Origin: Teredinibacter turnerae T7901 | GTDB lineage: Bacteria; Pseudomonadota; Gammaproteobacteria; Pseudomonadales; Cellvibrionaceae | Reading direction: 5' to 3' | DNA: 64,000 bases | Assembly (NCBI RefSeq): GCF_000023025.1 | Contig: NC_012997.1 | Location: 2,973,125-3,037,124 of the forward strand | Shown: positions 37,471-46,793 of the stretch, piece by piece | How the letters are laid out: the number at the start of each line of letters is the position of its first letter | Position numbering within the stretch: the stretch's first letter is position 1 | Translations under genes and position numbers: made by a program | The notes under the pieces: model-generated | The model's database searches: none | What the model saw: the letters and a program-made list of their open reading frames with translations, nothing else | What the model was told of the DNA's origin: nothing

Positions 37471-38223
37471 TTAATCCTCCGACAATCTTGCTAATAGATG
37501 TTGCGCAATCCACGCGGGGTTTTGAAAATGCACCGTATGGCTGATGCCGTCGGCGATCAGGTGTTCGACCCCGTCCAGCGCGGCGAGCTGCTGGCCGATT
37601 GCGGTGAACTTACGATCTTGCTCACCACTGAAAAAGGTAATTTGCAGGCCACTGTTGGCCAGCATTTCGCGGTAATCGGGCTGCCAGCCCAAACTGAATT
37701 GAATAATCTGGGTTGCCAGATTTTTCGCATTTAACCGCTTGCGTTGCGCAATCAGTTCTTCAATTTCTGAAGCCTGTAGCCCCTTGAATACAGATTGCTG
37801 ATACCAACGCCCAAGCACGACCTCTAGCGGCTCAAAGCCGAACGCTTTTGCCCAGCCAGAGTCCCACAACAGCCGCCGATAACAATCGTCTGGATTCAAC
37901 AAACCAGGATGAGCACTCTCGAGAAACACACCGAGAACAGCATCCGGCTCCTTTTCCAGAAGGTACTCGATAACCGGGAGCGCCAGGCGCCCGCCCATGG
38001 AATAGCCGTAAATATAAAACTGTCGAGGCAGAGTGGCACGTAAAGGTTTAAACCAGGTAAGTACGATTTCTTCGAATAGTTGGGCGGTATTAACCGCTTG
38101 CGGCAAGGTGAGCACTCGGCAATTAACCTTGCCATTGAGCTTTTCGATAACGCCAGTAAAATCGTCGGCGTGCCCCATAAAGCCGGGAAACATCACCAAC
38201 TCTGGTTTTATATTTTCAGACAT
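37471..38223 (-). CDS. menH: SHCHC synthase (alpha/beta hydrolase)
   Basis: 250 residues. The fold begins MFPGFMGHADDF; the nucleophile elbow is GYSMGGRLAL, and a His near the end (DGISHTVHFQNP) completes the triad. It removes pyruvate from SEPHCHC to give SHCHC. The gene overlaps the end of menD by 16 bp, so translation is coupled. Confidence 0.93.
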   Translation of the reverse strand: MSENIKPELVMFPGFMGHADDFTGVIEKLNGKVNCRVLTLPQAVNTAQLFEEIVLTWFKPLRATLPRQFYIYGYSMGGRLALPVIEYLLEKEPDAVLGVFLESAHPGLLNPDDCYRRLLWDSGWAKAFGFEPLEVVLGRWYQQSVFKGLQASEIEELIAQRKRLNAKNLATQIIQFSLGWQPDYREMLANSGLQITFFSGEQDRKFTAIGQQLAALDGVEHLIADGISHTVHFQNPAWIAQHLLARLSED

Positions 38224-39902
38224 TGAAGCCTCGTCATGAGCAGTTTGATCCGTTCTACGCCTGCGTCGCCATCGATTTTACATTCCAGCAATGCGTGTTC
38301 CGGAGATGATAACACTGTACCCAGAACGGCCCTGAGGCTTCCGTGTTCGGTGGCGCAAAAATACGCAAGAGAGAACTGTCTCGCTACATTTAAGAAGTCT
38401 GATTGCCCCGGAGGCATGGCAAACAGCGATTCGTACGCAGTCTGATCGCCCGCGGGCAGCATACCGAAAATTCGCCCGCCATCATTGTTCAACACAACTA
38501 TTTTGATCGGTTTGCGAGCCTTGCGGAGCAAGGCAAGGCTGTTCAAGTCGTGCAGCAAACTGGTATCCCCCAGTAACACCACAACTTGACGACATGTGCC
38601 ATGCGACAACGCCACAGCGCTCGCTAGTAAACCATCTATCCCACTGGCACCGCGATTGCTAAATACGGCAGGTTTTATGTCCAATTGTGGCAGCCAGGAA
38701 TCCAGCATTCGGATCGCCAGCGAATTTCCCACGAATATCGCATCCTGAGTGGTCAATTCAGATGCCACGGTGCATGCAATGCTCGCCTCGTGCCACTGAA
38801 CCGACAGGTTTGTCCGTACGTGTTCTGCAATAGATTCGTGGTTTTGTAAAACAACCGACTTAGCTTCCCATCGGCTGAGAGCGGGCGAAACCTGCGTGCA
38901 AAAATCCGGCAGCGGCAACGTTAAGCGGCGGGCTCGCCGCGAAGGGTCCAAATTAATCTCCCGTTCGCTGACCAGCCAGTAAGGTGCCTCGGCGCTGGCC
39001 AAAAACTGGTTCACGCGTTTACTGACAAGGCGCCCGCCAAACTGAACAATACAATCAGGATTAAACGCGGCTATAAATTGCGGGTTTAACAGGCTCACGT
39101 CTAACAGATGCAGTTGGTTGTCAAAGCCACTGAAGCGAAACTGACTGTTAATATCCGCGAAAACCAAGCCATCAGCCCTTGCTAACCAAGGCGCCAGCAT
39201 CGCCGCTTGCTGGGGAAGCAAACCGCCGAGCACAAACAGGGTTCTCCGACTCGATTCCAAGTGCTGATTTAACTCTCGTATCAGGTCGTCTTGTGACGTC
39301 GCTGCCGGGATATCTGCGCGGTCATCAACACCCGAGGTAGCGGTTGCACTCGGGTGATCATTTTCCGGGTAGAGGGGTTCGTCGAACTGACAATTAAAGT
39401 GGATTGGGCGAAAAGCGGATTTTACCGTAACCAGCGCTTTTTGTTGCTGGCGCAGCATTTCCTGAGAATGGGGCAAAGTAAAATTATGGCTGTGTATTAC
39501 GTGGTTTTGAAACAGGTGCTTCTGATCGATCGCCTGATTTGCGCCACAGTGTATCAAGTAGTCTGGCCTGTCTGCTGTCAGTAACACCAGCGGGACACAA
39601 CTCTCCCAGGCTTCAATGACGGCAGGGTAAAGGTTAGCAACCGCAGTTCCTGATGTCGTGATCACCACCACAGGTTTGCCGCGCGACCGGCTGAGGCTCA
39701 TCGCGAAAAAGCCGAGGCCGCGTTCATCGAAATGCGTGTGTATTGCAACTTGGGGGTCGCGTTGGGCCAGCTCATTCAGCGCCATTGCTAGGGGCGCGCT
39801 ACGGCTGCCTGGGGCTAGACAAAAATCCGTCACCCCGCTTGCACGCAAAGACTCCAGCAGAGCCTTGGCCCACACCACATTGTTGATAGAACTAGTGTGC
39901 AT
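38208..39902 (-). CDS. menD: SEPHCHC synthase (ThDP enzyme)
   Basis: 564 residues from the ATG at 39902. The frame is open another 102 codons upstream, but that lies inside menF and is rejected. The N-terminus FCLAPGSRSAPLAMAL, the glutamate-containing HFDERGLGFFALS-type segment and ITTSGTAVANLYPA are diagnostic. The C-terminal ThDP-binding motif is LGDTSLLHDLNSL...NNDGGRIF. It condenses isochorismate with 2-oxoglutarate. It overlaps menF by 11 bp and menH by 16 bp. Confidence 0.95.
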   Translation of the reverse strand: MHTSSINNVVWAKALLESLRASGVTDFCLAPGSRSAPLAMALNELAQRDPQVAIHTHFDERGLGFFAMSLSRSRGKPVVVITTSGTAVANLYPAVIEAWESCVPLVLLTADRPDYLIHCGANQAIDQKHLFQNHVIHSHNFTLPHSQEMLRQQQKALVTVKSAFRPIHFNCQFDEPLYPENDHPSATATSGVDDRADIPAATSQDDLIRELNQHLESSRRTLFVLGGLLPQQAAMLAPWLARADGLVFADINSQFRFSGFDNQLHLLDVSLLNPQFIAAFNPDCIVQFGGRLVSKRVNQFLASAEAPYWLVSEREINLDPSRRARRLTLPLPDFCTQVSPALSRWEAKSVVLQNHESIAEHVRTNLSVQWHEASIACTVASELTTQDAIFVGNSLAIRMLDSWLPQLDIKPAVFSNRGASGIDGLLASAVALSHGTCRQVVVLLGDTSLLHDLNSLALLRKARKPIKIVVLNNDGGRIFGMLPAGDQTAYESLFAMPPGQSDFLNVARQFSLAYFCATEHGSLRAVLGTVLSSPEHALLECKIDGDAGVERIKLLMTRLQCLKI

Positions 39903-41280
39903 GGGGCAATAACGTATCCAACATGACCTGGAGTTTGCTTTCCAGCTCCCGCCACTCTCCAACCGGGTTCGAACCGCGAACGATACCAACGCCGGAATAC
40001 AGCCACACTTTATCGCCCCGCGCCAAACCAGACCGGATTGCCACGCTGAATTCCGCGTGCTCGGCACCAATAACTCCCGCAACGCCACTGTACCAACCGC
40101 GCTGAAAATGCTCGTGGTCGCGAATAAACGCCTTGGCTTGCGCACTGGGGTACCCACATATGGCGGGTGTCGGGTGCAAACTGGAAAATAGCTGACCGAT
40201 AGACACATCCGGCCGCAAAATTGCGGATACCTTCTGGTAGCTGTGTTGGATATGGCGAAGCTTGACTACACCTACATCGCTCACGGGTGATAGCTGCAAA
40301 GCCAGAGGACAAAGGGCCGAGTGGATGGCGTCCGCCACCAGCTGATGCTCATGAACCAGTTTACGGCTTTGAATCAATCGACTTTCGAGCGCCGCATCTT
40401 CATCGCCATCCAAACCTCGCCTAACCGTTCCAGCCAATGCTTCGGTAACCAGTTGATGACCTTTCTGTTTGAAAAGCCGCTCGGGCGAGCAGCCAAAAAA
40501 ATGATCCTTGCCCGAGGTAAGGGCGAAGAGATAACCAGGGTTATGTTGCCGATCCAACTGCGCCAGCGCAGCGAATGGGTCCGCTGGCGCGGTTAGACAC
40601 AATTCGACTTCGCGGGCGAGGACAACTTTCTTGAAGCCGCCACCGCGAATCGCCTCCAGCGCATTCATAACGAGTTCTCGCCATTCGCGCAGCGAAATTG
40701 TATCCCGTCGCGCGACGAGTGCTGGTAACCGAGACCCTGCAAGCGATGGAATCGCGCTTATCTCGCCTACCAACTGATCAATAGCCTCCAGTCGCGTTTG
40801 CCATTGCGCGTAGCTCTCCGCGTACATATTTATGGCGACTTCACAAAAGCCGTTCGTCTCACGTAACTCAACCAGGGGCAATACGAAACACGCGGCTGGA
40901 AACTCCTGCCAACGTCCCACCCCCGTATTGCCAGCGAAAGAGCAACCACCAAGCCAGCAGGCATCGGATCCGGCAACCAGTTGCTGGGCCTGATCCAGAA
41001 TCGCAGCGGTTTGCTCCGCGTTGTTTGTTGACAATCGACGGCTGTGGCCAAAGCCCACCAGGGTAAATTTGTTATCACGTGTGGCAAAAATCTGGCGTTC
41101 GCTCTCCCGGCAAGCGGCCGCGATTTCAAGCGGCGTGTTATCCAACTCTACTGGCAACGACACCCGCAATAATCGCTGGGCGCAATACTTTTCACCGCGC
41201 AAACGCTCACGAAGCTCAGCTAGAACTTCGAGTAGCCCGCTAGGGGTTCCAGAGGTTGATACAGTCGACTGAACACTCAT
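39892..41280 (-). CDS. menF: Isochorismate synthase, first gene of the men operon
   Basis: 462 residues from the ATG at 41280; a TTG at 41307 is an alternative. It has the chorismate-binding fold with the Lys-containing segment KKVVLAREVEL, the SPERLF block, TEALAGTVRRG and the C-terminal PTPAICGYP, GWYSGVAG and SGVGIVRGSNP motifs. It converts chorismate to isochorismate. As the first gene of the operon its upstream region holds the men promoter, but no clear -10/-35 was recognised. Confidence 0.94.
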   Translation of the reverse strand: MSVQSTVSTSGTPSGLLEVLAELRERLRGEKYCAQRLLRVSLPVELDNTPLEIAAACRESERQIFATRDNKFTLVGFGHSRRLSTNNAEQTAAILDQAQQLVAGSDACWLGGCSFAGNTGVGRWQEFPAACFVLPLVELRETNGFCEVAINMYAESYAQWQTRLEAIDQLVGEISAIPSLAGSRLPALVARRDTISLREWRELVMNALEAIRGGGFKKVVLAREVELCLTAPADPFAALAQLDRQHNPGYLFALTSGKDHFFGCSPERLFKQKGHQLVTEALAGTVRRGLDGDEDAALESRLIQSRKLVHEHQLVADAIHSALCPLALQLSPVSDVGVVKLRHIQHSYQKVSAILRPDVSIGQLFSSLHPTPAICGYPSAQAKAFIRDHEHFQRGWYSGVAGVIGAEHAEFSVAIRSGLARGDKVWLYSGVGIVRGSNPVGEWRELESKLQVMLDTLLPHAH

Positions 41281-41426
41281 GAAATGGCAGCAAAGACAAA
41301 GAAACAATCAAGGCGCGGGGCAAGAAAAATTGATCAGATATCCAATAGCAGATACCTAATCGCAGCTATAAACCTACCCTCAAAACCGCTAAGGCCCATG
41401 ATCCCCCAGGGGCCAATCACGACTGC

Positions 41427-41449
41427 AGCGCCCCTTAACAGGGGGCGCT
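41427..41449. other. Strong hairpin between fbp and menF
   Basis: AGCGCCCC and GGGGCGCT form a perfect 8-bp stem with loop TTAACAG. No T-run follows on either strand, so it is not a typical terminator. It lies in the 288-bp spacer, 147 bp before the menF start. Confidence 0.5.
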
Positions 41450-41568
41450 TGCCCGTGTAATTGCTGTAGCTTATCACCCATTGTGTGTAAACGGGTGACA
41501 TTCATCAAATCTATATTCGCAAACTGCGATACGTCAAAAGGAAGCAGAATACACCGCAGTCAACCCGC

Positions 41569-42576
41569 TTATTTCTCGCTCAGAAACTCACAGGCTTTGT
41601 CTACCATACGGCTGGAACCGATAATCAGGGGGCTGCGCTGGTGAAGCTCACTAGGAACTATATCGAGAACAGGTTGATTGACACCCGCAAGCGCTTTGCC
41701 GCCCGCCTGTTCGGCGAGAAAAGCCATAGGGTTGCACTCATACAATAAGCGCAATTTACCCGAGGGATAGGTGCTGGACGTGGGGTAGAGGTAAATCCCA
41801 CCTTTAATGAGATTGCGGTGAAAATCCGATACCAATGATCCAATATACCGCGATGTGTAGGGCCGCCCACTCGGCTTGTCTTCCTCCTGGCAAAATTTGA
41901 TGTATTTCTTTATGCCACTGGGAAAGTGCACATAATTTCCCTCGTTAACAGAGTAGATGTTACCCTCTGGCGGACACCGCATATTTTCATGGGACAAACA
42001 AAATACGCCTAGCGACGGGTCGTACGTAAACCCGTTAACACCGTCACCGGTGGAATACACCAACATGGTTGAGGACCCATAAACAATGTAACCCGCGGCC
42101 ACTTGCGCGCGACCAGGTTGCAGGAAATCTTCAAGTGTAACTGGCCCGCCGGTTTTGGATATCCGCCGGTAAATAGAAAATATAGTGCCAACGGAAACAT
42201 TCACATCGATGTTCGAAGAGCCATCCAGTGGGTCAATCAAAACCACGTACTTCCCTTGTAAACTGCGCTGCCCATCAAACGCGACGAAGGAGTCCTCCTC
42301 TTCAGACGCCAGGCCACAGACAACGCCCCTGGCTGAGAGTGCCGCTTTGAATTTTTCGTTCGCGTAAACATCCAGCTTTTGCTGCGCTTCGCCTTGGATA
42401 TTATCGCCACCCGCTGCACCACGAATATCCGCTAAACCCGCTTTGTTAACTTCGCGATGAACAATTTTCCCAGCCAGCCGGATTGATGAAAAGAGGGCTG
42501 ACAGCTCACCTGTCGCCGTTGGATATTGATTCTGATGGTCGACTATAAACTCGCCGAGCGTTTTGGTTATTTCCAC
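41569..42576 (-). CDS. fbp: Fructose-1,6-bisphosphatase class 1
   Basis: 335 residues from a GTG at 42576 with AGGGG 6 bp upstream; an ATG at 42609 has no such site. Starting here aligns [21 protein letters not shown] with the E. coli N-terminus (332 residues). Metal-binding blocks [10 protein letters not shown] and [24 protein letters not shown] are intact, and [18 protein letters not shown] is the substrate site. It catalyses the key gluconeogenic step and, with gapA and zwf, gives the window a central-carbon theme. It is monocistronic. Confidence 0.96.
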   Translation of the reverse strand: MEITKTLGEFIVDHQNQYPTATGELSALFSSIRLAGKIVHREVNKAGLADIRGAAGGDNIQGEAQQKLDVYANEKFKAALSARGVVCGLASEEEDSFVAFDGQRSLQGKYVVLIDPLDGSSNIDVNVSVGTIFSIYRRISKTGGPVTLEDFLQPGRAQVAAGYIVYGSSTMLVYSTGDGVNGFTYDPSLGVFCLSHENMRCPPEGNIYSVNEGNYVHFPSGIKKYIKFCQEEDKPSGRPYTSRYIGSLVSDFHRNLIKGGIYLYPTSSTYPSGKLRLLYECNPMAFLAEQAGGKALAGVNQPVLDIVPSELHQRSPLIIGSSRMVDKACEFLSEK

Positions 42577-42655
42577 AAGACGTCCCCTTGTTGATGACCG
42601 CCAATTCACAGCATGGCATTAGATATTATTCACTACTCTTTACAGATTGCTCCCT

Positions 42656-42676
42656 GCTACTTGCTACTTGCTACTT
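42656..42676. repeat. Three tandem 7-bp units
   Basis: GCTACTT is repeated three times exactly upstream of fbp, between it and the lipoprotein gene that reads toward it. Slippage-prone and of unknown role. Confidence 0.7.
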
Positions 42677-42830
42677 GCGCACAGCACACTGCAAGTTGCA
42701 TGCTTTGGCAGTGGCCCTGCCACCCGATGCGTATTCCGAACATCATTCTAAGCTGTGATAGCGGCTCGCGGCATAGATAACATGAATAGCGAACAAGCGG
42801 CCCTAGAGAAAAGCATAAGCGCCAACGAAA

Positions 42831-42858
42831 AAAGCCGGCTGCTTTCGCGACCGGCTTT
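42831..42858 (-). terminator. Terminator of the collagen-like lipoprotein gene
   Basis: On the minus strand AAAGCCGG and CCGGCTTT form an 8-bp stem with a 12-nt loop, followed by a T-run (complement of 42828-42833). It lies about 26 bp past the stop codon. Confidence 0.85.
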
Positions 42859-42883
42859 CGAGAGCATCATTTATCTATGCCGA

Positions 42884-45478
42884 TTAAAAATGGTTCAGGA
42901 TGCTCCCCAGATTAATCAACTGGGTTTCACCGCTGTTATCGTCGACACCGTCATTGTCATTGATGATATAAACATCACCATTGGCCATGACAGCAGATCC
43001 TTCGATTTTTTCGGGAATAAGACCACCCGTTGCGGTCAGGTCACCCGCCGCGACCAGATCTCGCACCAGCGTTTTAGTGATTGTGCTATCAGCCACAGGT
43101 GCCGACAGGTCAACTTTGTATAGACGCTTGATTGCGGCATCCGGCCCGCCTTGGTTGTCGCGCTCAACGAGCAGGAACTCGCCATTACCGAGACTGCTGA
43201 TATCCGACAAGCCAACCCAACCTTTGTTTTGCGATTCGCGCGCATCCAACGGGTAGAACACGAAGCTCCATGAGTCTGCATCAATATCGTAAATACCGAT
43301 TCGTGGATTGGCATCCGCACCCCAGGCACGCTGCATGGCGACGTAGAGTTTACCGTTGTACTCTGCAACGCCCTCAAAACCGAAACGCACCTGATTGGCA
43401 TTAACCGACGCAGGGAGTGTCACTACTTTTTCGATCACACCAGCGGCCGTCGTCTTAAACAGGAAGTTCAAAGATTCAATAGGGCGATCGTCGGTTTCGG
43501 TTACGGTGCCAGCCCCCTCTGACGCCACCCAGAAACCACCATCCGCAGCAACGGTAATTCCCTCTGGGTCGATGTTAACAGTGCCATTACCGTTTATCAT
43601 CGCCGCCAGATCTTGTGCGTCAAAGCTATCAGCGTCTGCATCATTACCCGAGGTGGTGAACGCCGCGAACACGCCGTTGCTATCCACAATGTGCGTTTCA
43701 CCCATCAGGACTGCGGGTTTCTGGCTTACGTCCAAAGTAAAGATGCGGTTGCTCGCGTAAAAACTGTCTTCTATCGCATAAAGAAGCGACTCGTTGCTTG
43801 GGTCTGCCGCCAGTCCTGACATTGCACTCCAGGGAATGGGTGTGCCGTCAAAGCGGTCAGCCGATTGTACGGTTGGATAAGACGCAGGCAAGCTGTTGTA
43901 CTGATAGATATTTACCACCGAGCGAATTTTATCGTCCCGTGAGTCTTCCTCGCTGGCGACAACTAACAGATTACGCGATGGGATTGCCAAGCCGCCTTCC
44001 GGCGCAACACCGGCGGGCAGTACCTGCTTGAACACGGGCGCTGTCGGATTAGCAACGTCGTAGACGAACACCATGCTGGAGCGCTCAGAGTTAACGAATA
44101 GATAGCGGTCGCTGCCAAAAATACCCAATTCAATATTTTCAGGCTCGTTACCTTTATTTTCAGAGCGCGCATCTGGATACTGACCAAAACGCACGGCCAT
44201 ATGGTCCAGCGTGGAACCTGAATTCCAAACAACGTCGCCCTGTAAATTGAATACAGTGAAACCTCGGCTGCCACCGTCCATATCGCCTTCATCCGCGGTC
44301 GCGAAATACTCAGCGTTAATCCAGGTCACGCCATCCGGCTCGCGTGGAACGTCAGCCAGCGAACCGCTCAGATCGATAACCGCAGGCTCCTCTTCAACAA
44401 CATCAATCATTGAAAGATCGACGGTACCGGCCGAGAAATCATTAACGACGGTGGCCGTCGCCAGGTCGATCAATGCAATATGATTATTTTCCTGCAGGGT
44501 AACAACCGCCATATTGGCAGCGTTAATGTCTACATACTCAGGCTCTGGATCCGCCGGGAACAGTGTCGCCACGCCTTCCAGGTTTACCGCTGTCAGTGAC
44601 CAGTTAGCTGGATCAGCGTCAGCAATGTTGACAGAGAAAAAACCACCGGCAGGTAACTGAGGTGGTTTGCCGTCGCCTAAGTCTTCATCTCGCTCGTTCT
44701 CAATGACCACACCCGCGAAGGCTTTGTCCGGGCTGACTGCGATGGAATCTGGTTGTCCACCAAGATCCATGGTACGAACCAAGGTTTGGGTTGCGATATT
44801 GATCACTTGTAAAGAGCCGCCAACATTGACGTAATCAGCAGACTCGTTTACCGCAACCAGCGCGTAGTCACCTTTCACCGCGACAGATGTTGGTTCGCCA
44901 CTCAGTTTTAAGGTTCCTGCAGCCACAGGCATCGCCGGGTTCGTAATATCAACAAAACCAATCGACTCGTTGGGGCTATCGGTATAAACCAGAGTCATAC
45001 CATCGCTACTGGCGGCAACGATTTCTGCCGCAGTGGCGGTATCGTCATCACAGGAAGGATCAATTTGAGAACAAACCGGAAAACTGGCGATTCGATTGAA
45101 ATTTTTCGCAGAGTTAATCGCTGTTGGGGTGCAGTTGTAGCTTGTGTCAGTGATTTCAGATGCGGCCAACACACCGTCACCGTTAGCGTCCAGGCCACCG
45201 TCGATACGAACGCCGCCTTTGAAGCACATATCGTCGCCAGCGCTTAAGTTGGTGAATGCGACCAGGCTATTGAGGCCGTTCGTACCATTACTGCCGTTAG
45301 TGCCGTTGGTACCATTTGTTCCGTCAGTACCATTCGTGCCGTTAGTACCGTTCGTGCCGTTAGTACCATTGACACCATTAGTGCCATCTACACCGTCCTT
45401 GCCGTCATCGCCCGAGCACGCGCTCAGGCCGATAACCGCAGACAACGCCAGCATTTTAAAAAGGCTAGTTTTATCCAT
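42884..45478 (-). CDS. Lipoprotein with collagen-like repeats and phytase-like esterase domain
   Basis: 864 residues. A lipobox signal (LSAVIGLSAC) anchors it to a membrane. Residues about 30-70 are collagen-like Gly-Thr-Asn triplets; a Cys-flanked EF-hand-like segment (GGLDANGDGVLAASEI) follows. The centre (about 130-550) looks like a beta-propeller with YVTN-type repeats: VAVKGDYALVAVNES and IAVSPDKAFAGV. The C-terminal third (about 550-860) resembles the esterase-like phytase domain (FEGVAEYNGKLYVAMQ, SLNFLFKTTAAGVIEKVV). Such proteins are usually exported and may release phosphate from esters; activity is inferred. The repeats probably form a stalk. Confidence 0.85.
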   Translation of the reverse strand: MDKTSLFKMLALSAVIGLSACSGDDGKDGVDGTNGVNGTNGTNGTNGTNGTDGTNGTNGTNGSNGTNGLNSLVAFTNLSAGDDMCFKGGVRIDGGLDANGDGVLAASEITDTSYNCTPTAINSAKNFNRIASFPVCSQIDPSCDDDTATAAEIVAASSDGMTLVYTDSPNESIGFVDITNPAMPVAAGTLKLSGEPTSVAVKGDYALVAVNESADYVNVGGSLQVINIATQTLVRTMDLGGQPDSIAVSPDKAFAGVVIENERDEDLGDGKPPQLPAGGFFSVNIADADPANWSLTAVNLEGVATLFPADPEPEYVDINAANMAVVTLQENNHIALIDLATATVVNDFSAGTVDLSMIDVVEEEPAVIDLSGSLADVPREPDGVTWINAEYFATADEGDMDGGSRGFTVFNLQGDVVWNSGSTLDHMAVRFGQYPDARSENKGNEPENIELGIFGSDRYLFVNSERSSMVFVYDVANPTAPVFKQVLPAGVAPEGGLAIPSRNLLVVASEEDSRDDKIRSVVNIYQYNSLPASYPTVQSADRFDGTPIPWSAMSGLAADPSNESLLYAIEDSFYASNRIFTLDVSQKPAVLMGETHIVDSNGVFAAFTTSGNDADADSFDAQDLAAMINGNGTVNIDPEGITVAADGGFWVASEGAGTVTETDDRPIESLNFLFKTTAAGVIEKVVTLPASVNANQVRFGFEGVAEYNGKLYVAMQRAWGADANPRIGIYDIDADSWSFVFYPLDARESQNKGWVGLSDISSLGNGEFLLVERDNQGGPDAAIKRLYKVDLSAPVADSTITKTLVRDLVAAGDLTATGGLIPEKIEGSAVMANGDVYIINDNDGVDDNSGETQLINLGSILNHF
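45268..45400 (-). repeat. Collagen-like Gly-X-Asn coding repeats
   Basis: About 13 consecutive 9-bp coding units (Gly-Thr-Asn with Val, Asp, Ser or Leu variants) in the 5' part of the lipoprotein gene. Codons vary in the third position between units, so the protein repeat is conserved more than the DNA. The number of units may differ among strains by slippage. Confidence 0.8.
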
Positions 45479-45610
45479 CGCTCTCTGTCTCTTTTATGGT
45501 TTGATTGAGAGCGCTATAAGTACGTTACAACAGTGACAGCAAAATTACCCTTCCATGACAGAAAAATGTTAATTAAATGACAGCACGCGCTCGTCAGCGC
45601 GTGCATCCGG

Positions 45611-46501
45611 CTAGAGCGCCTGCAGTACGCGGATTCGCTCTGCCAACGGTGGATGCGTAGCAAATGCCGCCATTAGTTTACTTGAGAAGCCAGAAGTAAT
45701 ACCAAATGCCGTTAATGTATCCGGCATTTGGTTGGGGACCTGCTGTTGAGTCTCGGCCTGCAGGCGTCGTAACGCATCGATCATCGCCGCAGGGCTCACC
45801 AGAGTCGCACCCGCGTAGTCGGCACGAAATTCCCTTTTTCGCGAAAACCAGGCGACAATCATGTTGGCTAAAAACGCCAAAATTATCTCTGCGACAAAGG
45901 TCGCAATGTAGTAGCCAAGACCATGGCCACGCTCGGTTTTGAACACCACCCGATCTACCGTGTGGCCAATAATCCGGGCAAAGAACATAACGAAAGTATT
46001 AACTACCCCTTGCACCAATGCCAGGGTCACCATATCACCATTGGCGACGTGACCGATTTCATGGCCCAGGACCGCGCGGATTTCCTGTTGCGAGAATCGA
46101 TCAAGCATACCCTGGCTAACCGCCACCAGCGCAGCATTTTTGTTCCGACCGGTAGCAAATGCATTGGCTTGCTGGGCCGGGAACACACCGACTTCCGGCA
46201 TATCGATCCCGGCTTTCTGAGCGAGCTCGGCGACAGTCTCCACCAACCAGTGTTCCTGCGGTGTCGACGGCCGTTCTATTACCTCAGTGCCTGTCGACCG
46301 TTTCGCCATCCACTTGGAAATAAACAGCGAAACCAGAGAGCCGCTAAAACCAAAAACGGCACAGAAAATCAGCAGAGAGGTCAAATTCAGGCCTGCGCCT
46401 GACTCATCCAAATAGGAGCCCACTCCCAGAATATTCAATGTGAGACTTGCGATAATAACGACAGCCAGGTTGGTTAATAAAAACAAACCGATTCGAAACA
46501 C
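45611..46501 (-). CDS. htpX: Membrane protease HtpX
   Basis: 296 residues from a GTG at 46501 with TGGAGGC just upstream; a start at 46552 would add 17 unfamiliar residues. The protein begins [16 protein letters not shown], with two N-terminal helices. The zinc site HEIGH ([12 protein letters not shown]) is followed by a membrane pair and a third ligand in FRADYAGA. It degrades damaged membrane proteins alongside FtsH. It ends at a clear stop; the downstream neighbour on the strand is the phytase-like lipoprotein gene. Confidence 0.94.
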   Translation of the reverse strand: MFRIGLFLLTNLAVVIIASLTLNILGVGSYLDESGAGLNLTSLLIFCAVFGFSGSLVSLFISKWMAKRSTGTEVIERPSTPQEHWLVETVAELAQKAGIDMPEVGVFPAQQANAFATGRNKNAALVAVSQGMLDRFSQQEIRAVLGHEIGHVANGDMVTLALVQGVVNTFVMFFARIIGHTVDRVVFKTERGHGLGYYIATFVAEIILAFLANMIVAWFSRKREFRADYAGATLVSPAAMIDALRRLQAETQQQVPNQMPDTLTAFGITSGFSSKLMAAFATHPPLAERIRVLQAL

Positions 46502-46605
46502 AAACGCCTCCAGCACACGGCAATCCGGAGCAAGATCCGGATCGTTAGTCAAAAAATAAGAAAAGTCCGCTACAGGGACACTGCAACCAGGCGCTAAGAC
46601 GCAAG

Positions 46606-46646
46606 CCCTGAAACTCAGGCCCCGAAACCCAGGCCCTGCAACCTAG
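46606..46646. repeat. Imperfect 14-bp tandem repeat, three units
   Basis: CCCTGAAACTCAGG, CCCCGAAACCCAGG and CCCTGCAACCTAG abut in the spacer between htpX and the von Willebrand gene. The remaining 250 bp of the spacer show no gene. Confidence 0.6.
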
Positions 46647-46793
46647 TTGGATATGGTCATCGAACTTGAAATTACAAGTGGTCGCCCTACCCAAAGTCGA
46701 TGAATGCTATACGTCATGATTGTGCCGATCCTGGAAGGCTGGAAGAACAGTCACAATGGGTGAATTAGCCAGTCTTTTCTACGCGAGGCATTG

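Noticed and set aside
39903-40208. 102-residue N-terminal extension of MenD
   Set aside because: It lies within menF and would displace the conserved MenD start; a normal MenD is about 560 residues.
45268-45400. Possible CRISPR or minisatellite
   Set aside because: The units are 9-bp coding repeats for Gly-Thr-Asn with no spacers, in frame with a lipoprotein gene.
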